Below, piece by piece: positions 8,183-16,590 of a DNA stretch of 64,000 nucleotides. Every line of letters starts with the position of its first letter. The first letter of the stretch is position 1. Source of the DNA: Actinoplanes sp. TFC3 (lineage in GTDB: Bacteria > Actinomycetota > Actinomycetes > Mycobacteriales > Micromonosporaceae). A program made the position numbers and the translations under genes. The notes under the pieces are model-generated. The model had not been told where the DNA came from and searched no databases. It saw nothing but the letters and a program-made list of their open reading frames with translations. The stretch spans positions 1,650,105-1,714,104 of the forward strand of contig NZ_LOJP01000001.1 of the NCBI RefSeq assembly GCF_001553785.1. Direction: 5' to 3'.

Positions 8183-8443
8183 TCACAGCGCCTTGGCGAT
8201 CACCACGGCAAAGAGCAGGACCAACAGGATCAACCGGATCGCCCGTACGGACCCCGGCTGCACCGGCCAGGTGGTGAACGTCAGCGCCGCCAACGCCGCA
8301 CCGAGCACGAACAACAGGGCGGCGCCCACGATCCCGGGCAGGAACAACCCACCCAGGAACACCACCAGCGCGATCACAAAGGCCGTCGTCGGGTTCACGC
8401 TCGCCAGACGGCGCAGCAGGTTTGCGGGCGGGGACGGGGTCAC
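8183..8443 (-). CDS. Small membrane protein, DUF6703-like
   Basis: The 86-residue protein starts at a GTG and has two to three hydrophobic helices (TTAFVIALVVFLGGLFLPG, GAALLFVLGAALAALTF and IRLILLVLLFAVVIAKAL), preceded by a short Pro-rich cytoplasmic N-terminus. It resembles the small DUF6703 proteins found near glyS in actinobacteria. The function is unknown. Its stop lies 13 bp from the Zur box, so it is transcribed toward znuA and may read through into the zinc operon. Confidence 0.6.
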   Translation of the reverse strand: MTPSPPANLLRRLASVNPTTAFVIALVVFLGGLFLPGIVGAALLFVLGAALAALTFTTWPVQPGSVRAIRLILLVLLFAVVIAKAL

Positions 8444-8477
8444 GTCGGCTCTCCTGGAGTGTGCGTAGGCTCACGTC

Positions 8478-8819
8478 ATGCTGGTGCTCAACCGCTTCGT
8501 CGTCCCGACCGAAACCCAGGACTCGTTCGCCGAACGGGCGCACGCCGCCCTGGCCGCCCTCGCCGCGAGCACCGGATATCGATCCGGCCGGCTCACCCGT
8601 GCGCTGGACGACCCCGCCTACTGGACCCTGGTCACAGAGTGGGAATCCGTCGGAGCCTACCGGCGCGCGCTGGGCGGCTTCGACGTCAAGGTGCACGCCA
8701 CCCCGCTGCTGTCGGAATCGCTCGACGAGCCGTCCGCCTTCGAAACACTCGCCTCGGCCGGGCCGGGGGAGGCGGTGCACGTGGCGGCCAGCGACCGGGC
8801 CGCCGAACCGTGGCGCTGA
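8478..8819 (+). CDS. Antibiotic biosynthesis monooxygenase (ABM) domain protein
   Basis: The 113-residue protein matches the ferredoxin-like ABM fold: LVLNRFVVPTETQDSFAERA as the first strand and helix, then YRSGRLTRALDDPAYWTLVT and EWESVGAYRRALGGFDVKVH. Family members include quinol monooxygenases and haem-degrading enzymes, but many actinobacterial copies are uncharacterised, and there is no clear catalytic signature to separate them. It diverges from the small membrane protein with about 34 bp between starts. Confidence 0.75.
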   Translation: MLVLNRFVVPTETQDSFAERAHAALAALAASTGYRSGRLTRALDDPAYWTLVTEWESVGAYRRALGGFDVKVHATPLLSESLDEPSAFETLASAGPGEAVHVAASDRAAEPWR

Positions 8820-8835
8820 CCCGTACGCTGGGTTC

Positions 8836-9363
8836 ATGACCTTTCCTTCGGCCACGCCGGGGTACCCGCCTGCTGCGGCGCCTTTTGCGCCGCCGCCTCC
8901 GCAGGGTCCCGGGGTGCAGCCGCCCTTTCCGGCGCCGCCGGTCGAGGGGCGCGGCCGGCGCCGGGCCATCGGCATCTGGGTCGGGATCGGCACGTTCCTG
9001 CTCGTGGCCGGCGGCGGGCTGGCCGCGTTGATCGGCGTCTTCACCGTCGGCGGCAAGGCCCTCGACGAGCGCGCCGACGTGGCCGTCAGTCACTACCTGG
9101 ACGCGGTGGGCGAGCGGCGCTATGACGACGCCTACGACATGCTGTGCGCCTCGGCGCGGGCGCGGCAGAGCGAGGAACAGTTCACCCAGAGCGTCTCCGG
9201 CGACCAGCCGATCGCCCGCTACGACGTGGGCGAGCTGGACCTGGTCCGGCTCAGCGTCCCGGTCGAGGTGCGCTACGCCGACGGATCCAGCGGGCAACTG
9301 CGGGCGTACCTGGAGCAAAACCGGTCGACGGGCGCCTTCGAGGTGTGCAGTCTCGAGGAGTAA
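8836..9363 (+). CDS. Membrane-anchored protein of unknown function with Pro-rich N-terminus
   Basis: The 175-residue protein begins with about 40 residues rich in Pro, Ala and Gly. A single transmembrane helix follows (GIWVGIGTFLLVAGGGLAALIG), then an extracytoplasmic domain with VSHYLDAVGERRYDDAYDMLC, which resembles the DUF4878/NTF2-like domains of secreted actinobacterial proteins. Two Cys residues (CASARAR and FEVCSLEE) could pair outside the cell. It starts 16 bp after the ABM gene. Confidence 0.65.
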   Translation: MTFPSATPGYPPAAAPFAPPPPQGPGVQPPFPAPPVEGRGRRRAIGIWVGIGTFLLVAGGGLAALIGVFTVGGKALDERADVAVSHYLDAVGERRYDDAYDMLCASARARQSEEQFTQSVSGDQPIARYDVGELDLVRLSVPVEVRYADGSSGQLRAYLEQNRSTGAFEVCSLEE

Positions 9364-9449
9364 TCTCCTGATTTTGCCAGACCCTCTGGTGCCAGACCCA
9401 CTGTCCACCTCTCATGTCCCCGCCGACCTCCAGCCGGCGTAGGAGGATC

Positions 9450-10829
<1,380 letters not shown>

Positions 10830-10846
10830 GACCTGCCAACGGCTGA

Positions 10847-10882
10847 CGCCGCCCAGCCCCTCTGCGAAAGGGCTGGGCGGCG
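10847..10882. terminator. Hairpin terminator between glyS and the convergent coiled-coil gene
   Basis: A perfect 13-bp stem (CGCCGCCCAGCCC paired with GGGCTGGGCGGCG) encloses a 10-nt loop. There is no T-run, as is usual for high-GC actinobacterial hairpins. It sits 18 bp after glyS and 6 bp before the stop of the convergent gene, so it can serve both. Confidence 0.85.
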
Positions 10883-10887
10883 CCGGA

Positions 10888-11439
10888 TCACTCCTGGCTC
10901 GCGGGTCGCTCGATCAGCGTCTTGAGCATGCCTTCGATGCTGCCGAGGCGCTTTCCGAACTCATCGACTCTCGCGTCCAGCCGGTCGACCTTGCCGTCGA
11001 GCCGGTCCACCTTTCGATCGAGCTGGTCCACTCTGCCGGTGAGCTGGTCGACCTTGCCGTCGAGCTGGCCCACCTTTCGATCGAGCTGGTCCACTCTGCC
11101 GGTGAGCTGGTCGACCTTGCCGTCGAGCTGGCCCACCTTTCGATCGAGCTGGTCCACCCTGCCGGTGAGCCGGTCGACCTTGCCGTCGAGCCGGTCCACC
11201 TTTCGATCGAGCTGGTCCATTCTGCCGTCGAGGCGGTCCAGCCTGGCCGTGTGTTCGTCCAGCTTCAGGCCCTGCTCCACCTGTGTCAGATGGACTTTCT
11301 GGATCAGCGACGTCTGGGCGTTCAGTTTTTCGCTGAAGTCGGCCTGATCGCGGTCCAGCTGCGCGCGTAGCCTTTCCTGTTCATCCATGCGTCTCTCCAA
11401 GAGAGCGACTCTTCGGGGTAGATGTGCGTCGTCTTCCAC
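10888..11439 (-). CDS. Coiled-coil protein with tandem 21-residue repeats
   Basis: The 183-residue protein is almost entirely a predicted coiled coil. From about residue 60 to 160 it repeats a heptad pattern of the form DQLDRKVxxLDGKVDxLxGRV with Leu and Val in the core positions. Each 21-residue unit is three heptads, and the DNA encoding it repeats with a 63-bp period. It has no signal peptide or membrane segment, so it is probably a cytoplasmic oligomer. Similar repeated-heptad proteins are annotated only as hypothetical or DUF1640/apolipoprotein-like. The function is unknown. Confidence 0.7.
   Translation of the reverse strand: MEDDAHLPRRVALLERRMDEQERLRAQLDRDQADFSEKLNAQTSLIQKVHLTQVEQGLKLDEHTARLDRLDGRMDQLDRKVDRLDGKVDRLTGRVDQLDRKVGQLDGKVDQLTGRVDQLDRKVGQLDGKVDQLTGRVDQLDRKVDRLDGKVDRLDARVDEFGKRLGSIEGMLKTLIERPASQE
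11011..11225. repeat. Tandem 63-bp repeats within the coiled-coil gene
   Basis: Near-identical units begin at 11011, 11074, 11137 and 11200, each opening with CTTTCGATCGAGCTGGTCCA on the plus strand. The period of 63 bp equals 21 codons, so unit gain or loss keeps the reading frame. The last unit is partial and diverges after about 25 bp. Confidence 0.9.
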
Positions 11440-11557
11440 CGCCGGAACCTCCGGATAAAGGGGTTATGTGGTGATGCCCTCGGTGTTACGACCAAGAGGA
11501 GATCACGGCGGCAGCCATCTAGTCAAGTGACTATAGTCGTGCGTTAATGAGACAAGT

Positions 11558-12040
11558 TTAGAACGCGAACCCGCCCGGCCGCTCGTTCCGGTCGGCGATC
11601 AGACCCGCGAGCGTGGCAACAGCGATCTCCGCGGGGGTCTTGCTGCCGATGTTCAGTCCGATCGGGCGGTGGATCTGGGCAATAGCATCATCCGGTACGT
11701 CCAAAGCTTGCAGAGCAGGCACGTGCGGCGCCTCGCGGTTCGGGTTGCCGATGATGCCGATCCAACGCGCGGACGTACCCAGAGCATCTTTCAGAACCGT
11801 GCCGATCTCTGCCCGGTGGTGATCGGTCAGCACGATGTCCGCGTGCTCATTCACCCCGGCGGCCGTCAGGTCGCTGACGAGCATGTCCCCGTGCGGCCGC
11901 GGCGAACCCTGCAACCGGGTCGGATCCGGCTCCACAAGCGTGCAGGTGAACCCGAGGTCCATGGCGAAGCGGATCAGCGCGTCCGCCACCGGGGAAGCGA
12001 ACACGGCGATGAGGTGGCGCGGGCTCTGCTCGGCTTGCAC
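11558..12040 (-). CDS. XdhC/CoxI family protein, Rossmann domain only
   Basis: The protein of about 160 residues matches the C-terminal Rossmann domain of XdhC, the molybdenum-cofactor insertion chaperone of xanthine dehydrogenase-type enzymes. Shared features are HLIAVFASPVADALIRFAMD, DLGFTCTLVEP, and the ending IHRPIGLNIGSKTPAEIAVA followed by TLAGLIADRN. It lacks the N-terminal XdhC domain that normally carries the conserved Cys, and no molybdenum hydroxylase gene is nearby. The GTG at 12040 leaves 64 bp to the divergent dus start; an ATG at 12106 would overlap dus and is less likely. Confidence 0.75.
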   Translation of the reverse strand: MQAEQSPRHLIAVFASPVADALIRFAMDLGFTCTLVEPDPTRLQGSPRPHGDMLVSDLTAAGVNEHADIVLTDHHRAEIGTVLKDALGTSARWIGIIGNPNREAPHVPALQALDVPDDAIAQIHRPIGLNIGSKTPAEIAVATLAGLIADRNERPGGFAF

Positions 12041-12104
12041 ACCCCGACTCTGCCAGAACCGGGTGTGCCATGCTCGATGAGTGACATCAGCACTCCCGCT
12101 CACC

Positions 12105-13229
12105 ATGAAGCCACTCACCCTGGGTAAGCACCAGGCCTGGCCGCCCGTCGTGCTCGCCCCGATGGCCGGCATCACCAACGTGGCGTTCCGCTCGCTGTGC
12201 CGCGAGCAGGGCGGCGGGGTCTACGTGTGCGAGATGATCACGACGCGGGCGCTGGTCGAGCGGATCCCCAAGACCCTCAAGATGATTGAGTTCGGTCCCG
12301 ATGAGGATTTCCGGAGCCTGCAGCTCTACGGGGTGGACCCGGACGTGACTGCCGCGGCCGTACGGATGGTTGCCGAGGGTAACCTCGCCGACCACATCGA
12401 CCTCAACTTCGGCTGCCCGGTCCCCAAGGTCACCAGGCGCGGCGGCGGCAGCGCCCTGCCCTGGCGCCGCAAGCTGTTCGGCCGCATCGTCAAGCAAGCC
12501 GTGCAGGCCGCCGAGCCCTACGGGGTCCCGGTCACCATCAAGATGCGCAAGGGCATCGACGAGGAGCATTTGACGTACGTCGAAGCCGGCCTGATCGCGC
12601 AGGAAGCTGGCGTGGCGGCTGTCGCACTGCACGCTCGCACGGCCGAGCAGCGTTACTCCGGCACCGCCGACTGGGACGCCATCGCCACCCTCAAGCAGGC
12701 GCTCGCCGTCCCGGTGCTCGGCAACGGTGACATCTGGGAAGCCGCCGACGCGATGCGCATGGTCGCGCACACCGGCGTGGACGGTGTGGTCGTGGGCCGC
12801 GGCTGCCTGGGCCGGCCGTGGCTGTTCAAGGACCTGCAGGCCGCCTTCGCCGGCATCGAGTCCCAGGAACTGCCCACCCTCGGCGAGGTAGCGGCAATCA
12901 TGTCCCGCCACGCCCACCTGCTCGTCGACGCGCTGGGCGACGAACGCCACGGCTGCGCTGACTTCCGCAAGCACGTCGCCTGGTATCTCAAGGGCTTCCC
13001 GGTCGGCGGCGAACTCCGCCGCGGGCTGGCCATGGTCACCTCGCTGGCCCAGCTCGACGACCTGCTGGGCAAGCTCGAGGCCGACCAGCCCTTCCCGCGC
13101 GAGTCCCTGGGCCAGCCCCGCGGCCGCATCAACGCCCCGGGCAAGGTCTCCCTGCCCTACGGCTGGCTCGACAGCCGCGACGACGAGTCTGTCCCCGAGG
13201 GCGCGGAGATGGAAAACTCCGGCGGATGA
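12105..13229 (+). CDS. dus: tRNA-dihydrouridine synthase (DusB-type)
   Basis: The 374-residue flavoprotein reduces specific uridines of tRNA to dihydrouridine. The TIM barrel begins with VVLAPMAGITNVAFRSLC. HIDLNFGCPVPKVTRRGGGS contains the catalytic Cys, and VTIKMRKG, VALHARTAEQRY and VLGNGDIW provide FMN and substrate contacts. VVVGRGCLGRPWLFKDL binds the FMN phosphate. A helical RNA-binding C-terminal domain follows (RKHVAWYLKGFPVGGELR). The ATG at 12105 is chosen; a GTG at 12081 is also in frame. Confidence 0.95.
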   Translation: MKPLTLGKHQAWPPVVLAPMAGITNVAFRSLCREQGGGVYVCEMITTRALVERIPKTLKMIEFGPDEDFRSLQLYGVDPDVTAAAVRMVAEGNLADHIDLNFGCPVPKVTRRGGGSALPWRRKLFGRIVKQAVQAAEPYGVPVTIKMRKGIDEEHLTYVEAGLIAQEAGVAAVALHARTAEQRYSGTADWDAIATLKQALAVPVLGNGDIWEAADAMRMVAHTGVDGVVVGRGCLGRPWLFKDLQAAFAGIESQELPTLGEVAAIMSRHAHLLVDALGDERHGCADFRKHVAWYLKGFPVGGELRRGLAMVTSLAQLDDLLGKLEADQPFPRESLGQPRGRINAPGKVSLPYGWLDSRDDESVPEGAEMENSGG

Positions 13230-13357
13230 CCCGTCGGATTGAGTGAGGCGGATGCGGACCGAAAGATCTGTTGGGGCCTGGATGCTCTTGGCGGCTGAAT
13301 GGGCGGGGGCGGGGCGAGCGCCAGGTGCCCGTCCCGCCCCCGATCCCACGATGACGC

Positions 13358-13729
13358 TCAGACGTCGATGTCGTTTTCGATGCGGCGGAGGTGGTGGCGG
13401 GCCATGGCCAGGTTGGAGCGGTCCCGGCGCAGGGCCACATAGAGGAAGAGGCCCTTACCGGAGCGGCTGGTGAGGGGGCGGATCATGTGGTACTGCATGT
13501 CGAGGGTGATCAGGATGTCCTCGATTTTTTCGGAGATGTTGAGCATCTCCATGGCGCGGAGTTTGGCTCGGACCACGTCGGTGTTGCCGGCCGCTGCCAC
13601 CGTCAGGTCGAGTTCCTTGCCGCCGCCGGCCGTGCCCAGGGCCATGCCGCTGGTGTGATCGACCAGCGCTACGCCGATGGCGCCGTCGATGTCCATAATT
13701 TCCTTGAGTGCGGTTTCCATGTCAGCCAT
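13358..13729 (-). CDS. Roadblock/LC7 domain protein 1
   Basis: The 123-residue protein has the roadblock/LC7 fold: ALKEIMDIDGAIGVALVDHT, then NTDVVRAKLRAMEMLNISEK, and EDILITLDMQYHMIRPLTSR before a terminal amphipathic helix. Roadblock proteins dimerise and often regulate small Ras-like GTPases; in actinobacteria they occur in conservon operons. Here no GTPase, DUF742 gene or sensor kinase is adjacent. The start is supported by GGAGG 10 bases upstream of the ATG. It is the last gene of a five-gene minus-strand cluster of roadblock and DUF4388-like proteins. Confidence 0.85.
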   Translation of the reverse strand: MADMETALKEIMDIDGAIGVALVDHTSGMALGTAGGGKELDLTVAAAGNTDVVRAKLRAMEMLNISEKIEDILITLDMQYHMIRPLTSRSGKGLFLYVALRRDRSNLAMARHHLRRIENDIDV

Positions 13730-13773
13730 GGATCTTGTTCCTCCGTAGTGATGTGCGTACCAAACAAATGGGC

Positions 13774-14241
13774 TCAGCGGCCTCGTATGGCGTTCTGCAG
13801 AGTGGCCATCGGCGTGCGCCGGGCGAGAGGAGCCGACTGCGCCGGGATCTCCGGCAGCGGCGGGGCTGGGGGCTGCAGAACCAGGACCTCGACCAGCCGG
13901 CGTACGGCGCGGCGCGCTTCCAGGTGCACCATCGCCAGGTTCGCGTTGCGCGTGGTGACCAGCGTGAGCAGGGCGTTCGGGCCCGCGGTGTACGAGGTGA
14001 TGTAGCCACCGTCGCATTCGACTACCGATTCGCGCAGCTCACCGTGGTTGACGGCGTGCGCGAAGCGCCGGGCCAGGGCCAGGTGGGCGGCGGCCAGGGC
14101 GGCAATGCTGTCAGGTTCGATGCCGTGCGCGTCATGCGCGACCACCATGCCGTCCGTGGTGGCCAGGACACTGCCGGACAGCTCGGGCAGCCGCTTGCGC
14201 AGGTTGCCGAGTTCGGTCAGAACCGCCGTGTCCACGGTCAT
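13774..14241 (-). CDS. Roadblock/LC7 domain protein 2
   Basis: The 155-residue protein carries a roadblock domain (VLTELGNLRKRLPELSGSVL, GMVVAHDAHGIEPDSIAALA, ECDGGYITSYTAG, ALLTLVTTRNANLAMVHLEA) followed by a Pro-rich C-terminal tail of about 40 residues. A GAAGGGAG ribosome site precedes the ATG at 14241, which is preferred over an in-frame codon at 14286. It lies between the first DUF4388-like gene and roadblock 1. Confidence 0.82.
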   Translation of the reverse strand: MTVDTAVLTELGNLRKRLPELSGSVLATTDGMVVAHDAHGIEPDSIAALAAAHLALARRFAHAVNHGELRESVVECDGGYITSYTAGPNALLTLVTTRNANLAMVHLEARRAVRRLVEVLVLQPPAPPLPEIPAQSAPLARRTPMATLQNAIRGR

Positions 14242-14282
14242 CGTCGGGGACTCCCTTCTGAAAAGCTGAGGCGGGGCACGGG

Positions 14283-15173
14283 TCATCGCAGCGCTCGCAA
14301 GGCCGCGCAGAGGCGTTTGAGCAGGGCTTCGTCGGCGCCATGCCGCGGCGGCGGGGGCGCCTCAGCCAAGTCGCGGGGCAAGCGGGCGCCGGGTTTCCGC
14401 CGATCAAGCGGCGGCGGAGAAGACGGTGGGGCCGGCGGTGGGGCCGTCGGAGGGCCAGACGAGGGCCCCGGGGCGCACAGGGTGAGCTGTGGACGTACCG
14501 GCGCATCCTGGGGTTGTTCTATCAGCCCCGCGGCCGCAAGTTTGCGCAGCTCCTGGACCGTCGCAAAACCCGCGCGACCGAGCAGCAGAGCCAGATCCCC
14601 AGGGGTGCGCTGGCCGTCGGCATGCACCAGCAGCTCCCACTGCGCGGCGGTCACGGTGATCCGTGCGCGGGGCGGACGGGCGACCGGGATGACCGGGGCC
14701 GCGTCGATCGCCGGGTTGGGCAGGATCTCGTCCAGCAACCGCGCGCGGCGCCGGGCCTCGCGCTCCAACGACGTCGCGTCGATGCGCACCACGTCACCGA
14801 GCCAGTGCCGGGCCCCGTCGAGAAAGTCCACCGGCGCCTCGGTCGCGCCGAAGATGAAGTACGCCGCGTCGTAGGTCGCCCCCAGCACACACAGTTCCAG
14901 CTCACCCTGGGTGAGGTGACCGTGCTCGACCAGCAGCCGCCCGGCCGGCACCCGCCCGCAACCCGCGTCCACCGCAGCCTGCCAGGTGCGCGCAGCCAGC
15001 CGCCCCGACGCGGTGAGCAGCTCCCCGACCCCCGGCGCCGCCGCCGACTCCGCGTAGGTCACCTGACCGTCCACCAGGTGAACCGTGCCCCCGGCGAAGA
15101 CCAGCGCACCGGTCCGCCGGTCGTCAGCGGCCTGCGCGAACTGAGCGGCTTGGGAAAGCAGGGCGGCCGTCAC
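14283..15173 (-). CDS. DUF4388-like (PATAN-type) protein with winged-helix-like and Pro-rich C-terminus
   Basis: The 296-residue protein starts at GTG after GAGGAG. Residues 1-110 resemble DUF4388/PATAN domains: RRTGALVFAGGTVHLVDGQV, then TYAESAAAPGVGELLTASGR and a helical pair ending GHLTQGELELCVLGATYDAA. This module is common in bacterial signalling proteins. Residues about 165-220 (ITVTAAQWELLVHADGQRTP and GFATVQELRKLAAAGLIEQP) look like a winged helix. A Pro-rich segment follows, ending in a short helix. It is 11 bp from the roadblock 3 stop, pairing the two genes. Confidence 0.72.
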   Translation of the reverse strand: MTAALLSQAAQFAQAADDRRTGALVFAGGTVHLVDGQVTYAESAAAPGVGELLTASGRLAARTWQAAVDAGCGRVPAGRLLVEHGHLTQGELELCVLGATYDAAYFIFGATEAPVDFLDGARHWLGDVVRIDATSLEREARRRARLLDEILPNPAIDAAPVIPVARPPRARITVTAAQWELLVHADGQRTPGDLALLLGRAGFATVQELRKLAAAGLIEQPQDAPVRPQLTLCAPGPSSGPPTAPPPAPPSSPPPLDRRKPGARLPRDLAEAPPPPRHGADEALLKRLCAALRALR

Positions 15174-15183
15174 CTTGAGCTCC

Positions 15184-15576
15184 TCATTGCGGTTGAGTGA
15201 CTGTGGTCAGTTGTTCGGCGAGGGTCTGCATCCGCAGGCGGGCCACGGCGAGGTTGCCGCGCAGCCGGTCCAGCCATAGGTAGAGCACCAGCCGGCTGTC
15301 GAAGCCGGTGTGCACCAGGCGCAGCAGGTGGTAACCGCCGGCCGTCGTGATGATCAGATCCTCAAGCAGGTCGTGGGGGACCGCCGAGACGAACAGCGAG
15401 CGGCTCTGCGCCGCTTGTACGACCTCCGCCGTACCGGCCGCCGCGGCCTCGTGGTCCTCGTTGGGTGCGGCTCCGGTCATCGCGACCGGGAACCCGGTGG
15501 TGTAGTCGACGATGCTGGCCCCGAGCGCGCCGGGAATCGTCATGGCCTCCCGCAGACATTCCTCGACCCCGGGCAC
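15184..15576 (-). CDS. Roadblock/LC7 domain protein 3
   Basis: The 130-residue protein has a divergent roadblock fold: CLREAMTIPGALGASIVDYT, VQAAQSRSLFVSAVPHDLLE, DLIITTAGGYHLLRLV and a final helix LRGNLAVARLRMQTLAEQLT. The GTG at 15576 follows AGAGGAG by 6 bases. It sits 25 bp after the second DUF4388-like gene and 11 bp before the first, so DUF4388 and roadblock genes alternate. That pattern suggests the pair was duplicated. Confidence 0.8.
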   Translation of the reverse strand: MPGVEECLREAMTIPGALGASIVDYTTGFPVAMTGAAPNEDHEAAAAGTAEVVQAAQSRSLFVSAVPHDLLEDLIITTAGGYHLLRLVHTGFDSRLVLYLWLDRLRGNLAVARLRMQTLAEQLTTVTQPQ

Positions 15577-15601
15577 GTCACTCCTCTGCCGTGATAGGGG
15601 T

Positions 15602-16087
15602 TCATACCTTCGGGGGGATCTTCGCCACCCCGCCGTCACAATGGGCCATCTTGCGGGCACGCTGCGATCTCGGGTCGCACCAGATGTGCGTCATGTTTTT
15701 CGATACCCGGCTCCGAACCGACGCAAGGCCGGCCAGCCAGTGACGCTCATCGTTGACGAACCACGCCGGGCCGTCGCCGCGCAGCGCTTCATGGGTGGCG
15801 TCGGCGATTGTGGCGGCCAGGCGTTCGTGCAGCTCACCGGGGCCGAGCCAGCCATCGCGCAGCAGCGAGGTGCGGCGGCCGGTCTGGTACGCATGCTGCC
15901 ACACCGCCGCGGGCAGGCGCCCCGATCCGACGAGCCGCTCGCCGAGCCCCCGTGATGCGGGAGACTCCGCGTACGAGATGCGTCCCGCCACCAGATAGAC
16001 GGTGCCGCCCGGCGCGCCGCCGATGTGCAGTGCGCCGGTGCGACCGGCCCGGGCCAGATCGATCAGGTGCTGACGATTCGCATGCAC
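15602..16087 (-). CDS. DUF4388-like (PATAN-type) protein, short copy
   Basis: The 161-residue protein repeats the N-terminal module of the 296-residue neighbour: LARAGRTGALHIGGAPGGTV, YLVAGRISYAESPASRGLGE, and VWQHAYQTGRRTSLLRDGWL with LGPGELHERLAATIADATHE. It lacks the winged-helix-like extension and ends in a Cys/His-containing tail (HIWCDPRSQRARKMAHCDGG). The GTG at 16087 lies 5 bases after AGGAGG. It is the first gene of the cluster, divergent from the VOC gene with 139 bp between. Confidence 0.7.
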   Translation of the reverse strand: MHANRQHLIDLARAGRTGALHIGGAPGGTVYLVAGRISYAESPASRGLGERLVGSGRLPAAVWQHAYQTGRRTSLLRDGWLGPGELHERLAATIADATHEALRGDGPAWFVNDERHWLAGLASVRSRVSKNMTHIWCDPRSQRARKMAHCDGGVAKIPPKV

Positions 16088-16226
16088 GACGTCCTCCTTG
16101 AGGCCAGTGTCGGAGGTGCCGGCGGCGGAGGTCGCACGACCGGTGCGTCGTCTGTGCGGCGCGAACCGGACGGTTGCGCGTAACATGATCGTCACTTTCG
16201 ATGGGATCTCGTGGAGGTCGTGCTCT

Positions 16227-16577
16227 ATGCCCAGCAGCTGGGAACAGGTCGTCGTTGACGCGGAAGATCCGGCCCGGCTCGCTCGCTGGTGGGCCGAGGC
16301 GCTCGGCTACCGGATCGTGCACGAGGGCCCGGACGAGGTGGAGATCCGCCGCGCCCCCGACCAACTGCCGGGCCTGCTGTTCACCACCGTCCCGGACGCC
16401 AAGACGGCAAAGAACCGCCTGCACATCGACCTGCGCCCCGACGACCAGGAATCCGAGGTCGAACGCCTGGTCGACATGGGGGCCCGCCCCGTCGACATCG
16501 GCCAGCACGAGGTCAGCTGGGTGGTGCTCGCCGACCCCGAGGGCAACGAGTTCTGCGTGCTCAGCTCGAAAAAATGA
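16227..16577 (+). CDS. VOC-family glyoxalase-like protein
   Basis: The 116-residue protein matches the small single-module VOC proteins of actinobacteria: EQVVVDAEDPARLARWWAEA, LGYRIVHEGPDEVEIR, KNRLHIDLRPDDQ and SWVVLADPEGNEFCVLSSKK. The family covers glyoxalases, dioxygenases and resistance proteins. His in LHIDL and Glu in GNEFCVL are the usual metal-ligand positions, but the reaction cannot be inferred. It ends 13 bp before dgt. Confidence 0.85.
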   Translation: MPSSWEQVVVDAEDPARLARWWAEALGYRIVHEGPDEVEIRRAPDQLPGLLFTTVPDAKTAKNRLHIDLRPDDQESEVERLVDMGARPVDIGQHEVSWVVLADPEGNEFCVLSSKK

Positions 16578-16590
16578 GTACTGTTGATCT

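Noticed and set aside
11011..11225. CRISPR-like array
   Set aside because: The repeats are contiguous, without spacers, in frame within a coding gene, and encode heptads; there are no cas genes.
13243..13473. Small open frames between dus and the roadblock cluster
   Set aside because: The codons are Arg/Gly-rich shadow-like and no ribosome site precedes them.
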